Source: Methanospirillum purgamenti (GTDB lineage: Archaea > Halobacteriota > Methanomicrobia > Methanomicrobiales > Methanospirillaceae). From it: 64,000 bases of DNA. Under the pieces are notes generated by a model. That model saw nothing but the letters and a program-made list of their open reading frames with translations. It was not told where the DNA came from and made no database searches. Below, piece by piece: positions 54,335 to 63,261 of this stretch. Positions within the stretch are counted from its first letter, which is position 1. Every line of letters begins with the position of its first letter. Made by a program: the position numbers and the translations under genes. The stretch lies in NCBI RefSeq assembly GCF_018502485.1, contig NZ_CP075546.1. The stretch is one strand, 5' to 3'.

Positions 54335-54445
54335 CTAAAGAACCAAATGGGGTGAATTATTGGGGTTCTCCCATTCAATAATATAAGCAGTATTCCCATC
54401 TCCATCGTTTCGATGATCACCCCATGTTGCAGATGGAGTACAATT
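54335..54445 (-). pseudogene. C-terminal fragment of a gene cut by the IS4 element
   Basis: Reads TPSATWGDHRNDGDGNTAYI and IEWENPNNSPHLVL to TAG. The composition looks protein-like, and the frame runs into the inverted end of the IS4 element, whose last bases supply an ATG. The sequence on the other side of the element does not continue this frame. Family unknown. Confidence 0.3.
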
Positions 54446-56133
54446 ATTCATATGTCATCGGTTAAGGAATATCACATTTTACATAATCATTTTTCCATAT
54501 TTCGGATCTAATTTTAAAATTTTCACGCGTACCAAACGTCTGGTTTATATACTTCCCCGGCAAATTGGTCATGGAACTAGATTTAGGCATAAATTCTCGC
54601 AAATTTGCCGAAAAACTGACCGAATTGATCTCTTTTCAAGAAATCGCCTGCGCGGCTGTGGATTCCGGATTTATCATCCGTTCCAGGAAAATATATCCCG
54701 TAGAATTTCTTTTAACACTAATATTCGGTTTTTACTCAAAAGAAGAACCTTCAATTAGCAAATTTCACAGAATCTACAATTCCATCGTAGATCAAGAGAA
54801 AAAAGTTGTATACAGTAGTTTTTATGATCGGTTCAGTTACGAAGCCCTTGCATTTGTGGACAAATGTCTTGAGAATTACATTTCCTATCAAATGAAAGGA
54901 GTTAATACTGAATTAAAGGGATATTTGCGAACTTTTAATGATGTACTGATAAAGGACAATACAATCGTGAGAGTTCATTCATTTCTGGCAAATAAATACC
55001 CAGCAACACGAACACGAAGAATATCGGCAGGGATTAAAGTTTCTGTATTGTTGAGTGTAGTATGTAATGGCCCCTGTTCTGTAAAGTTTTTCCCGGAGAA
55101 AACCAATGATGCAAAAACTCTCAGCATAGGACCTTGGGTAAATGGCATGTTATTGTTGATGGATCGAGGTTTCTTTAAATTCGATGTCTTTGCTAAAATA
55201 GGAGATTATGGCGGATCTTTTGTTACAAGAATAAAATCAAACACAAGGGCTGAAGTGGTTTCCGTAGGTTTAGACATTCCCGAAAAAATGAGAACGAAAA
55301 TGATCGGCCAGGATATCCAGAAAGCCATTGAAATCGTCAGATCCTATAGACTTGATATCGATGCAAGCGTTACAGTGAGGTATTTCTCAAGTAATAATAA
55401 GAAAACTAAAAAATCCTTGGATATGAGATTTATTGCCATATATAACGAAAAAACAGAACAATATCTTACTTACTTCACGAATATTTCTGAAGAAGATCTT
55501 GCAGGAAGAGATGTGGCAATTCTGTATGCAGCAAGGTGGGATATCGAAAATCTTTTTCGAGAAACAAAGAGCGAAAACCTGTTGGGTAGACTCAAATCTA
55601 AAAATGATGCGATCACTGAAATTTTCATCCGAATCCCTATTATTAGGCTTATTATTGCACGGGAGTTGTTTGCGGTTGCTCGGAAAATTTTAGAGCCTTC
55701 CATGGCTATACGACTGAAAAAGCGGTCATGGGCCATCGTTTTTGCGGAAAATGCAAAGCAGATACTCCGGAATTTGGGAAAGAAAAAACGGGGACTTCGA
55801 ACAACTACGCCTTGGAGAGAGATCTGGGAGACCATAGTGGAAGGAGCTATCTCCTCTCATGGGAATAGAAAAACTCATACCAGTAACTTGTATAATTAGT
55901 CATAAAAGTAGAAAATAATTCAAAATTCACCGATTTATCTAGCTTAGGCTATCAAGAAATATTCGATGTTTTCGCGACGTCTCATTTTTTTCTGGTTGGG
56001 GTGTCATGAGGGTAGTCTGAAGTGAAAGTAATTGATATTCAAATCATAAGGTTTGCTCTTCTAAAGTGAGGATTAATCATTATTTGAGATTTTTATTCGT
56101 GTTACACCTTACCTTAACCGATGACATATGAAT
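54446..56133 (+). mobile_element. IS4-family insertion sequence with perfect 22-bp inverted ends
   Basis: The ends are ATTCATATGTCATCGGTTAA followed by GG at 54446-54467 and its exact complement at 56112-56133, giving 1688 bases. It carries one intact transposase. No matching target duplication is seen in the flanks, and the left flank does not continue the TIR-domain frame on the right. The flanks may come from different places, as after recombination between copies. Confidence 0.85.
54571..55899 (+). CDS. IS4-family transposase
   Basis: A 442-residue transposase. Catalytic aspartates lie in LIKDNTIVRVHSF (about 133) and LLLMDRGFFKFD (about 197), and the glutamate is in YAARWDIENLFRETK (about 327), an exact Y-x2-R-x3-E-x6-K motif. 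ATG 54571 is chosen over TTG 54565. The frame is intact, so the element may be active. Confidence 0.92.
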   Translation: MELDLGINSRKFAEKLTELISFQEIACAAVDSGFIIRSRKIYPVEFLLTLIFGFYSKEEPSISKFHRIYNSIVDQEKKVVYSSFYDRFSYEALAFVDKCLENYISYQMKGVNTELKGYLRTFNDVLIKDNTIVRVHSFLANKYPATRTRRISAGIKVSVLLSVVCNGPCSVKFFPEKTNDAKTLSIGPWVNGMLLLMDRGFFKFDVFAKIGDYGGSFVTRIKSNTRAEVVSVGLDIPEKMRTKMIGQDIQKAIEIVRSYRLDIDASVTVRYFSSNNKKTKKSLDMRFIAIYNEKTEQYLTYFTNISEEDLAGRDVAILYAARWDIENLFRETKSENLLGRLKSKNDAITEIFIRIPIIRLIIARELFAVARKILEPSMAIRLKKRSWAIVFAENAKQILRNLGKKKRGLRTTTPWREIWETIVEGAISSHGNRKTHTSNLYN

Positions 56134-56406
56134 GCGAATTATCGCAGTATGATTGATGATGCATTAGATAATGCATACCATATGGTTGTTATTGGGTCTT
56201 CACGGGAGAATATTCGGTCCCCGTGGATACAGCATGAATGGGGCTTTTTTGTTAATGAGATAAATTCCGGTAGGAAAAAAGGAAATATCATAACATTAAT
56301 TCATGGTTCACTTCAAATTGCAGATCTTCCTCCAAGTCTCAGAAATTACGAGGTGATACCCTTTTCAGAAAACCAATTTGAAAAAGCCTGTTGTTTCCTG
56401 CAATAG
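56128..56406 (+). pseudogene. TIR-domain protein gene truncated by the IS4 element
   Basis: The last 90 residues of a TIR (Toll/interleukin receptor) domain: SMIDDALDNAYHMVVIGSSR, NIRSPWIQHEWGFFVNEINS and NIITLIHGSLQIADLPPSLR are the helix and strand blocks of its second half, with the W-x-x-x-E-W motif. The N-terminal half, including the usual first strand and BB-loop, is missing. The ATG at 56128 is inside the inverted end of the insertion element. TIR domains of prokaryotes often cleave NAD in defence systems; this copy should be inactive. Confidence 0.65.
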
Positions 56407-56458
56407 AAAATCCTGCAGAACAATAGTAACTTTTAGATGAAAACTAATCGGAAAAGAT

Positions 56459-57004
56459 TCAGGAATTTGGATCGAGTTTTATTTTATTCACTAATTTTTG
56501 GTCAATTACATGAAATTCGTCAACTGCATCCAGTAATTCATAATGAATCGATGAACGGGTGTACCAGAGTTTCACTAACACTCCTGCATCTCTTGCTGCA
56601 GTTACTGCCGGAACAAGATCACCATCTCCTGATATGATAATTATCGTTCCGATATTTTTTGACCAGGAAAGTTGAACAATGTCAACGGACATCAGGACTT
56701 CGATTCGTTTTCGAACATACTCAGTACCTATTTTTCCAAGTTTTCCTAATTTTACCTGGAAACGGGGCAAATTCGAGATTTTTGCGATGAATTTGTTCAT
56801 TCTTGATGTTCGTTCCCGCTCTTCTTCAGTAGGCGGATTGCTCTGATATGGCATACAGTCGTAATAGTATGTCCGAAATCGTTCTGAATCCAGACAGACC
56901 TGATCTGATACTTTCTCAAGGTCTATCCGGGCACCTGAAAAATCAGATTCCAGTAGTTTTATGAGATATGCTCCATCGATAAAAACAGCAGATCTAACAG
57001 TCAG
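56459..57004 (-). CDS. NYN/LabA-family (PIN-like) nuclease
   Basis: About 180 residues. SAVFIDGAYLIKLLESDFSG holds the first metal-binding aspartate, and IIIISGDGDLVPAVTAARDA holds the second acidic cluster; both are typical of NYN domains, which cleave RNA. The frame has no ATG, GTG or TTG before the first motif: TGA lies upstream and only CTG (57004) or ATT codons are available. An ATG at 56854 would lose half of the domain. Either a rare start is used or the 5' end is damaged. It neighbours a CARF-HEPN RNase. Confidence 0.7.
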   Translation of the reverse strand: MTVRSAVFIDGAYLIKLLESDFSGARIDLEKVSDQVCLDSERFRTYYYDCMPYQSNPPTEEERERTSRMNKFIAKISNLPRFQVKLGKLGKIGTEYVRKRIEVLMSVDIVQLSWSKNIGTIIIISGDGDLVPAVTAARDAGVLVKLWYTRSSIHYELLDAVDEFHVIDQKLVNKIKLDPNS

Positions 57005-57364
57005 AATAGCACATCCTATTCATTTGAACTATCGTCCCACGTGGTGAAGATGCTTATGAAATTGAACTGATGGCCATACTCATGATGGCCATACCCATCC
57101 TAAGGGTGACCTGTCCGGAATTCAAACCGCGATACAATTAGAGTAACTACGCTGACTCTAATACCACTCATGATGAAACGATAGCGGTTATGTTAAGATA
57201 ATTGTATGATCTAAAGCATAAAAAAATTATGATTTATGGTAGTGCTTTGATCAAGGTATGTACATTCATTTATCAGGTTCGCTGTTCTGTTAGTGGTTAG
57301 TTATCATGAACCAAAAATTTTTACACCGATGTGGATCAGGGTCCATTTATGAAATCCTGTTTCA
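57005..57364. other. Gene-free stretch upstream of the NYN gene
   Basis: No plausible frame. ATGGCCATACTCATGATGGCCATACCCAT (about 57070-57098) contains a short direct repeat (ATGGCCATAC) but nothing else is recognised. The promoter of the NYN gene must lie near 57010-57050. Confidence 0.4.
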
Positions 57365-58618
57365 TTACCCCCTGATTATCTCAAAAAATCTCTTCAGTTT
57401 TTCCGGAATTTCACATACCTGTTTTTCCAGTGTCCTGCTATTTCCAAAAACCTCATTCATCCCACAATGAGCAAGATCATTTCTGATATGAGTAATTGAT
57501 ATCCAGATTGTTGCAACTTCTTCCCATCCTTCTTTTTTCTCCAGTCGTTTTATTATTCCTGTAACAGGATAGTGTTGATGTTTCATTTTTCTGACTAACG
57601 AGTGGAGTGCTGTTTCTGCTTCATTTCGGATATTTTCTTTCAGCTTCTTTGCTCCAAATCCGGCACTGCATATAACTGCAGAAACCATCCATTCCCGTGC
57701 CAGTTCCGCTGCCTGAAGATATAACCCGTTATGTACCTGGTATGTAATTATTGCTCGTTCCTTCTCCAGGTGTTCCCAGCAGGACATCGAGGATATGATC
57801 CCGGCATATGATTGCAGATCTGAGATTTTTCCCAGTACCGGACCGAGGGGAGGTATCTCTGATGCGATTTTTGTCTGGACATGATTTAGATCTTTGAGGA
57901 CACGGGATGCAGCATATGTTCCTTCAATTGAACGTGCCAGTTGTACGGAGGACGTAAATGTGTGAAGAGATTCAGCAAACTGCACAATATTGTCATCCAG
58001 AGATGTTTCCGGGTCTGTTTGCTCCTGTATTGCGGCTGAACGGGTATGATTCTGGATCATGTTCCGAATTCCCCGTGCATCAGCAAATGAAACAAAGGAT
58101 CGTACTGCCATCATCCAGTCAACAAGGGTAATAAATGAGGTGAGGTTTATGACTGGAGATATTCTCCTTTTTTCTCCTGTATTATCGAATATATCCTCCC
58201 CACTTTCATATGCCCCATACAGGATTCCGGAGATCGTACCGCCGGTTACTTCCCTGATGTACAATGATGTTAAAAAAGCAAGAAACGGAAGAAATCTGAA
58301 TGAATGGGTAATATCAAGGAGAATATTATCGTCGGCTGCAACTTCCCGGGCGATAATGGTAAAGATATCCCACATTTCTTTTTCAGAATTTCCACTCGGG
58401 ATATCTATTACGGACACTGACGGGCAGTCAAGGGAGTTTATTACATAAGACAGGTTTCGTTCCCGGGCTTTTCCGGTAACAAAAAGGGTGATGGTATCCG
58501 GATGAAAGAAGTCTGTCAATGCCTTCTGGATAATATTTGAATCACAGGTCATGTTCTGATAGGTATACCGGGCAGGATTGAGAGGCCCGGTGCCAACAAA
58601 ACTTAAACATTTTATCAT
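57365..58618 (-). CDS. CRISPR-associated CARF-HEPN ribonuclease, TM1812/Csx1-type
   Basis: A 417-residue protein. The N-terminal CARF domain begins KCLSFVGTGPLNPARYTYQN and has the DxTH motif at ILLDITHSFRFLPFLAFL (about residue 100), as in TM1812/DxTHG proteins that sense cyclic oligoadenylate. The C-terminal HEPN domain has the R-x4-H active site HIRNDLAHCGMNE (about residue 387). Such RNases normally serve type III CRISPR systems. Here the locus has only an array, cas1 and cas2 within view, so its activating enzyme (Cas10) must be elsewhere or absent. Confidence 0.87.
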   Translation of the reverse strand: MIKCLSFVGTGPLNPARYTYQNMTCDSNIIQKALTDFFHPDTITLFVTGKARERNLSYVINSLDCPSVSVIDIPSGNSEKEMWDIFTIIAREVAADDNILLDITHSFRFLPFLAFLTSLYIREVTGGTISGILYGAYESGEDIFDNTGEKRRISPVINLTSFITLVDWMMAVRSFVSFADARGIRNMIQNHTRSAAIQEQTDPETSLDDNIVQFAESLHTFTSSVQLARSIEGTYAASRVLKDLNHVQTKIASEIPPLGPVLGKISDLQSYAGIISSMSCWEHLEKERAIITYQVHNGLYLQAAELAREWMVSAVICSAGFGAKKLKENIRNEAETALHSLVRKMKHQHYPVTGIIKRLEKKEGWEEVATIWISITHIRNDLAHCGMNEVFGNSRTLEKQVCEIPEKLKRFFEIIRG

Positions 58619-58717
58619 TTTTATTTAGAGGTTCTGGTGTTCTGATTGGTTAATTAATTCCAGGCAGATGACGATTACATAAAATATGGTTTATACCGTT
58701 ATGTCAGTTGGAAACTA

Positions 58718-59190
58718 TCAGTACTGATTCTGATTATCATCATGGGCGGTACAAATCATACACTTTGCATGATATTTTTTGAAATCATCGGTTTTTCTTA
58801 ATATATGAGATCCCTTCATGATAGTTACAACCATTTCAGGCCAATGAGAGATTTTCTGACACTCTTCATAGAGAATGGAAAGAGACTCTTTATCAAAAGC
58901 AAAAAATAATTCCAGAAGTCCGGTTTTGTTTTTTTCTTATATTTTTGAAACAATTCAATTATATGACTATCTCTTAGGATATGGACTGTAATCATTAAAA
59001 AAAAGTCATCAATGGTATTTCTAGATGGAATCCAAGTTATTTTTTTTAGAGGGCTGTCGAAAATGTTTTCCGGAACGAGAATCCATACATCCCGGTCATC
59101 TTCTGAATAGAACGAAAAATGACTTGGATTTAAGCCTCCCTGATAAAGATGTGATCTCCCTATTAGTATTTGGGTTGTCAGAGTAGCCAT
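58718..59190 (-). pseudogene. Unknown gene with a frameshift at a run of seven A
   Basis: The first frame (59190-58825) starts ATLTTQILIGRSHLYQGGLN and reads DRDVWILVPENIFDSP. At AAGAAAAAAAC (about 58930) the protein-like sequence changes to the -1 frame: TGLLELFFAFDKESLSILYE, CQKISHWPEMVVTIMKGSHI and KKYHAKCMICTAHDDNQNQY, ending TGA at 58718. One extra A would give 157 residues. This may be a dead gene, a sequencing error in a homopolymer or a slippage site. Family unknown; HAKCMICTAH could bind a metal. Confidence 0.5.
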
Positions 59191-59194
59191 CTTT

Positions 59195-59311
59195 TTAAAT
59201 GGAGTAGTTTTTTATATAAATATTTGCAATTAACGCAGAACCATCAGGTTTTACTACTCTGATTAATTGAAGAACAGGATAGAGAGATTCAGGAATGTAT
59301 ACTTCTTTCAT
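59195..59311 (-). CDS. Very small ORF upstream of the frameshifted gene, hypothetical
   Basis: 38 codons (KEVYIPESLYPVLQLIRVVK, then PDGSALIANIYIKNYSI) end four bases before the next ATG on the same strand. The sequence is protein-like and the spacing would suit an operon, but there is no ribosome binding site. It may be a remnant or a small partner protein. Confidence 0.3.
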   Translation of the reverse strand: MKEVYIPESLYPVLQLIRVVKPDGSALIANIYIKNYSI

Positions 59312-59430
59312 GGTTATGAGAAATCAGGTGATGATTATTCAGGATGCTACAATATTATACTCTCATTAAAAAAAAGACCCTCTTTTCTTGGTGTAATTAT
59401 TTAAACTTTTAACTCAAATTTCAATGTATT

Positions 59431-59577
59431 ATGCCCAGGATTCGTATCTGTTCACAATGTGGTCAGGAAACTGAGTATGAGTATGATGATTCTGAATGGG
59501 AAGACAGAAATTATGTGTGTGAACAATGTGAACAGGAAAATGAAGAAGAAGAGTTATTAGTATTTGATATTATCTAA
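59431..59577 (+). CDS. 48-residue zinc-ribbon protein
   Basis: Reads PRIRICSQCGQETEYEYDDS, then NYVCEQCEQENEEEELLVFD. Two CxxC pairs 20 residues apart form a complete zinc ribbon, followed by an acidic tail. It could bind nucleic acid or a protein partner. No ribosome binding site is clear; TTAATTATTTAAAC-type sequence about 25-40 bases upstream could act as promoter. It lies between the CRISPR ancillary genes and the array. Confidence 0.55.
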   Translation: MPRIRICSQCGQETEYEYDDSEWEDRNYVCEQCEQENEEEELLVFDII

Positions 59578-59947
59578 AGGACTTTCACTTGTCCATCTTT
59601 GATCTGATATTCTCAATGCAAATTGAAGAAGAAGGGTTTGTTGGATGAATATAATATCATATTTCTCTGCAGCCTATTATATTGAAGGTTTTTCTTGTGA
59701 CTGCTCATGGTATTCTATATAGCAGGATGAAATGACCCGGTTGAAATTTCGTTTCTTAAAAGCACGGTAAACTTCTCATAATAAAAAACTAAAATCTTTT
59801 GGCACAATAGTGGTCAACATATTCCGAATATAAATCCATCGAAATTCGTTTTAATGGTTTTGGAATTCACCTTGACTGTTGAAAAATGGTTTTATCAGGT
59901 GAGTTGCAACGAATGTCTGGAATCCACCACAGAAATAACAAGAAACC
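59578..59947. other. Gene-free stretch beyond the distal end of the CRISPR array
   Basis: No plausible frame on either strand apart from a chance frame that runs through the array. No further repeat-like sequence is seen left of 59948. Confidence 0.5.
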
Positions 59948-60269
59948 TGTTTTATACCCTTCTTATTTCGGGTCATTTGCAATACACGGACGGAGAACCG
60001 ATCACCTACAGCTGATACGCGTTGCCATACCCTTCTCTTTTCGGGTCACTTGCAACAATTATCTTGTTCTGATGGTTGCCTCGGTGCTTGGTTGCCATAC
60101 CCTTCTCTTTTCGGGTCACTTGCAACCTTATCAGATGTATCGTATATCGATAACAAGGGTAGGTTGCCATACCCTTCTCTTTTCGGGTCACTTGCAACAC
60201 ATAACCCCACTCACACTTTGGACACAGCATCCAGTTGCCATACCCTTCTCTTTTCGGGTCACTTGCAAC
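59948..60269 (-). CRISPR. Minimal CRISPR array: four intact repeats, one degenerate repeat, four spacers
   Basis: Four identical 36-base repeats (60021-60056, 60091-60126, 60163-60198, 60234-60269) start GTTGCCATAC and end CACTTGCAAC on the + strand; GTTGC and GCAAC at the ends are complementary. Spacers are 34, 36 and 35 bases. A degenerate copy at 59948-59983, separated by a 37-base spacer, marks the old end. The leader is therefore on the right, next to cas2, and the array is read on the reverse strand, with the newest spacer at 60199-60233. Confidence 0.97.
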
Positions 60270-60512
60270 CGCCACTTTTTTCGCTTAGATCGGCTCAATA
60301 CCTATCGTACTGAACCTCGATTTTATCAGATCGCCCATGGATCTTTTTCGGAGGTCTGGTATTTAAAGAAGTTCGGATCATATATATATTTAACTCTTCG
60401 ATTCAAGCCCGGTTTTTGCTTTGATGTAGTTTTTTCTCAATGGATCTCCATCGGCATCCTGCCATATAAAGATCTGCAGAACCCCTCCAACGGAGTCTGA
60501 ATCAGCCTTATT
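60270..60512 (-). promoter_or_regulatory. CRISPR leader with probable TATA box
   Basis: The 243 bases between the first repeat and the cas2 stop have no gene. On the reverse strand an alternating A/T stretch (about 60379-60391, AAATATATATATG) looks like an archaeal TATA box that would start transcription near 60360 and run into the array. A second A/T-rich patch at 60360-60367 is near the predicted start. Confidence 0.6.
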
Positions 60513-60800
60513 TTATATCACCTCGAACTTCCTGTTCACCTTTGGCAATTCCTCATGCACAAGTAGAGCCCGTTCCATGCAGGCATTACAGACCTCAATC
60601 ACCAGAATCTTGATACTTGGCTTTGTAAACTCCCGTTTAATTCGTGTATTCATCTGGTGAAGTCTCGTATCAGTAAGACTCCCCATAAATACACTATACT
60701 GTATTCGTTTCAGTCCATAATACTCCAGGACTTTTATCACCTTGTTCCGGTCTTTTGTCTTCTCCACGTCATAACAGACGATCAGATGTTTCACCGTCAT
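60513..60800 (-). CDS. cas2: CRISPR-associated endonuclease Cas2
   Basis: A 95-residue ferredoxin-fold protein of the adaptation complex. HLIVCYDVEKTKDRNKVIKV has the conserved aspartate after the first strand, and RIQYSVFMGSLTDTRLHQM follows. It begins inside the cas1 stop (ATGA overlap) and ends 243 bases before the array. Confidence 0.96.
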   Translation of the reverse strand: MTVKHLIVCYDVEKTKDRNKVIKVLEYYGLKRIQYSVFMGSLTDTRLHQMNTRIKREFTKPSIKILVIEVCNACMERALLVHEELPKVNRKFEVI

Positions 60801-61792
60801 ATCCGGTACCGGTATGGTGTATAAAGACTCCCTTCAGTGAGGGCTTTTCCAAGACGCTCAGCCTGCCTCTTAAATATTTCTTGGAATGTTGCATCCTCAT
60901 ATGAGACTTTCCCATGGATTCGTGCCAGAACTGCACCTGCAAACTTCTTCTTTGCCACTGTCCCAATCAGGCATCCACCCTCATCCGGATACGAAAAATC
61001 ATCAGGAGTAGCCATATGTTTCGCAAGAAAAGTAATCACTGTCCGATCAACCACAGGTTGCCTGAACTCTTCAACCAGGTCATACACCAACGCTTCCTGA
61101 TTTTTGTATGTCTCATGGTATGCCCCGTAATACGGAGAAAAACCTGCAAGAACAAGTGCCTGCCTGGACTGTATGTAGAGCATTCCATATCCATAACTGA
61201 GAAGACTATTCACCGGATCAGAGGCAGGGTTCTGATACCTCCCCAAAAATCCCCATTTATCATCAAAAGCATGTGATAATCCCTGGAAATATGCATGAGC
61301 ACCTGATCCTTCAACACCCCTGAGACTATCTGAACTCTTACACTCCGAAACCCGGTCATGAGCATCCCTGATACGTTCAATTTCCCTGGAGAGATCAAAC
61401 CCCCGGATCCGTTCAAGATTGCTAAGTAATACAACTTTATTCTCAAGTGCTCCAAAGCAGATGGACCTGGCAATCTCTAGTTTTCTGTCTTCTTTAGCAG
61501 AGGCCTGACTTTCATATTGTTCAATAAGAGCCGATCTTCCTAAAGGAAGAAAATGCCCGAATGGATTGCCTAGTCCATCCATCAATGCGATGGAACCACC
61601 GTGTGAAGTAACCAGACGAACCGCAGCAGTAGAAATAGAATGATCACCGGCAATAGCCAGTAAGTCAAGACCAAGTGGCGAAAGAGTCCTGGGAGGTTCA
61701 GCAACTTCGCTGTCCCTGCCCGTTTCAATCGTCAACACATCCCCACGCTTACGAATTCGATAACCGGCACCTGTTATCAACACCGAATTCAT
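60797..61792 (-). CDS. cas1: CRISPR-associated integrase Cas1
   Basis: A 331-residue integrase that inserts spacers. NSVLITGAGYRIRKRGDVLT is the usual N terminus, which favours ATG 61792 over the first ATG at 61819. The metal ligands are visible: the glutamate in GVEGSGAHAYF (about residue 160), the histidine in GAYHETYKNQEAL and the acidic residue in YDLVEEFRQPVVD. All are intact, so adaptation should work. No cas3, cas8, cas10 or effector gene accompanies it here. Confidence 0.96.
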   Translation of the reverse strand: MNSVLITGAGYRIRKRGDVLTIETGRDSEVAEPPRTLSPLGLDLLAIAGDHSISTAAVRLVTSHGGSIALMDGLGNPFGHFLPLGRSALIEQYESQASAKEDRKLEIARSICFGALENKVVLLSNLERIRGFDLSREIERIRDAHDRVSECKSSDSLRGVEGSGAHAYFQGLSHAFDDKWGFLGRYQNPASDPVNSLLSYGYGMLYIQSRQALVLAGFSPYYGAYHETYKNQEALVYDLVEEFRQPVVDRTVITFLAKHMATPDDFSYPDEGGCLIGTVAKKKFAGAVLARIHGKVSYEDATFQEIFKRQAERLGKALTEGSLYTPYRYRI

Positions 61793-61953
61793 ACGGAAAG
61801 TAGTGTCTGGTAAAAACAATTAACCTTTCCTTTATACCATGATCCCTGGGATACATTATAACAATAATATAGGTTCAAACCGCATTATTAATACCTTATG
61901 ACCGCAGAAAAGACTATTAACCACAATAATAAGTTTTCTGGTGAAAAAATTCC

Positions 61954-63261
61954 ATGCAATACTACAAGAGAGATATTTCCTTCATCCATACCGCAGATCT
62001 TCATCTCGCCAGTCCTTTTTCAGGAATATCGGAAAAAAACCGTCTTCTGGCTGATTACCTGCATTTATCCATCTTTCAGTCGTTTGACTCAATCATCAAC
62101 CTGTGCATCGAAAAACAAGTAGATTTTCTCCTCATAGCCGGGGATATCTTTGACAGTAGGGAAAAAAACCTCCGTGCTCTGTATCACTTTATCAGGGGCC
62201 TGACCAAGCTTAAAGAACACCAAATCCCGGTCATCATCACCTCCGGCAACCACGATCCATTAAGACCCGGTCCTGCCGAGACGACCATTTGGGATGATAT
62301 TCTTCAGATAGCCGGAGAAGATCCACCATTTACCCTGATAACTTCCGACCGGTATGAACCAGTTGATATCAGGCAGCAGGATGAAACGATTGCAAGGATT
62401 TGCGGTGTAAGTTTTTCCAAAGCAGAAATTTTTGAAAGCCCGGTTCGTCATTTCCCCAAAAAAAATGATTCTGCTATTCCCTGGATTGGACTTGTCCATT
62501 GCACCATTGGATCCCATACTGACCATATTCCTTATGCACCACTCACCTTATCTGACCTGACTGATCTGGGGTATGATTACTGGGCCCTTGGACACATCCA
62601 TGCAGGTTATACCGTTAAGGAGCAAAATCCCCCTATCATCTATCCGGGAAACATTCAGGGCAGAAACTGGAGGGAAACAGGGCCAAGAGGATGTATCTAT
62701 ACAACAATCCGTACAGATGGAGTAACACAGACAGAATTTTATGAGACTGCTCCGGTAAGGTTTGAAACCAGTGAATTATCCATTCAGGGAATGGAACAGG
62801 AAGCAGAGCTTATCTCTGCCATAGAAAACATCATCAACAAATTATCCGCCAGTAAGAGCAAAACATCCATTATACTCTCGATTACCCTTACCGGTAGTGG
62901 AAAACTCCATCAAAGCCTTGTGCAGACTGACCTTCTGGATGAAATTCTACAGATATACCAGGAATATTCCCCCTCACCGCCTTTTTGTTACCTCTCTACC
63001 GTGAATGATGCGACAACAGCATCGATAGACCGTGACGCATTCAGAGGAAAAGGCGATATCTTTGATGAGATCTGTAGGTGTGCAGAAAATCTTTCTAATG
63101 AATCGGACCTTGCGAAAACACGGGAGATACTCGCTCCCCTCTTTCACCACCATACATTACGACACGTTCTGGGAGAGATGTCAGCAGATGAGATAAAACT
63201 CCTCATACAAAAGGCAGAAGACTATCTTTTTTTGAACCTGGGGGCAGCAGATGAAGATTGA
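61954..63261 (+). CDS. Mre11/SbcD-like DNA repair exonuclease
   Basis: A 435-residue metallophosphoesterase. All five metal motifs are present: HTADLHLASP (about residue 12), LIAGDIFDSRE, ITSGNHDPLRP, LVHCTIGSH and ALGHIHAGY. The C-terminal part is the capping and ATPase-contact region. The length fits SbcD/YhaO-type proteins, which pair with a coiled-coil ATPase. It is divergent from cas1 with a 160-base gap and overlaps the ATPase gene by 11 bases. Confidence 0.92.
   Translation: MQYYKRDISFIHTADLHLASPFSGISEKNRLLADYLHLSIFQSFDSIINLCIEKQVDFLLIAGDIFDSREKNLRALYHFIRGLTKLKEHQIPVIITSGNHDPLRPGPAETTIWDDILQIAGEDPPFTLITSDRYEPVDIRQQDETIARICGVSFSKAEIFESPVRHFPKKNDSAIPWIGLVHCTIGSHTDHIPYAPLTLSDLTDLGYDYWALGHIHAGYTVKEQNPPIIYPGNIQGRNWRETGPRGCIYTTIRTDGVTQTEFYETAPVRFETSELSIQGMEQEAELISAIENIINKLSASKSKTSIILSITLTGSGKLHQSLVQTDLLDEILQIYQEYSPSPPFCYLSTVNDATTASIDRDAFRGKGDIFDEICRCAENLSNESDLAKTREILAPLFHHHTLRHVLGEMSADEIKLLIQKAEDYLFLNLGAADED

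Noticed and set aside
56459..56854. NYN gene starting at the internal ATG 56854
   Set aside because: That start would remove the first strand and catalytic aspartate (FIDGAYL), which are clearly encoded upstream in the same frame.
59886..60500. 204-codon frame running through the CRISPR array
   Set aside because: It is an artefact of 36-base repeats lacking stops in one frame; the peptide is repeat-derived.
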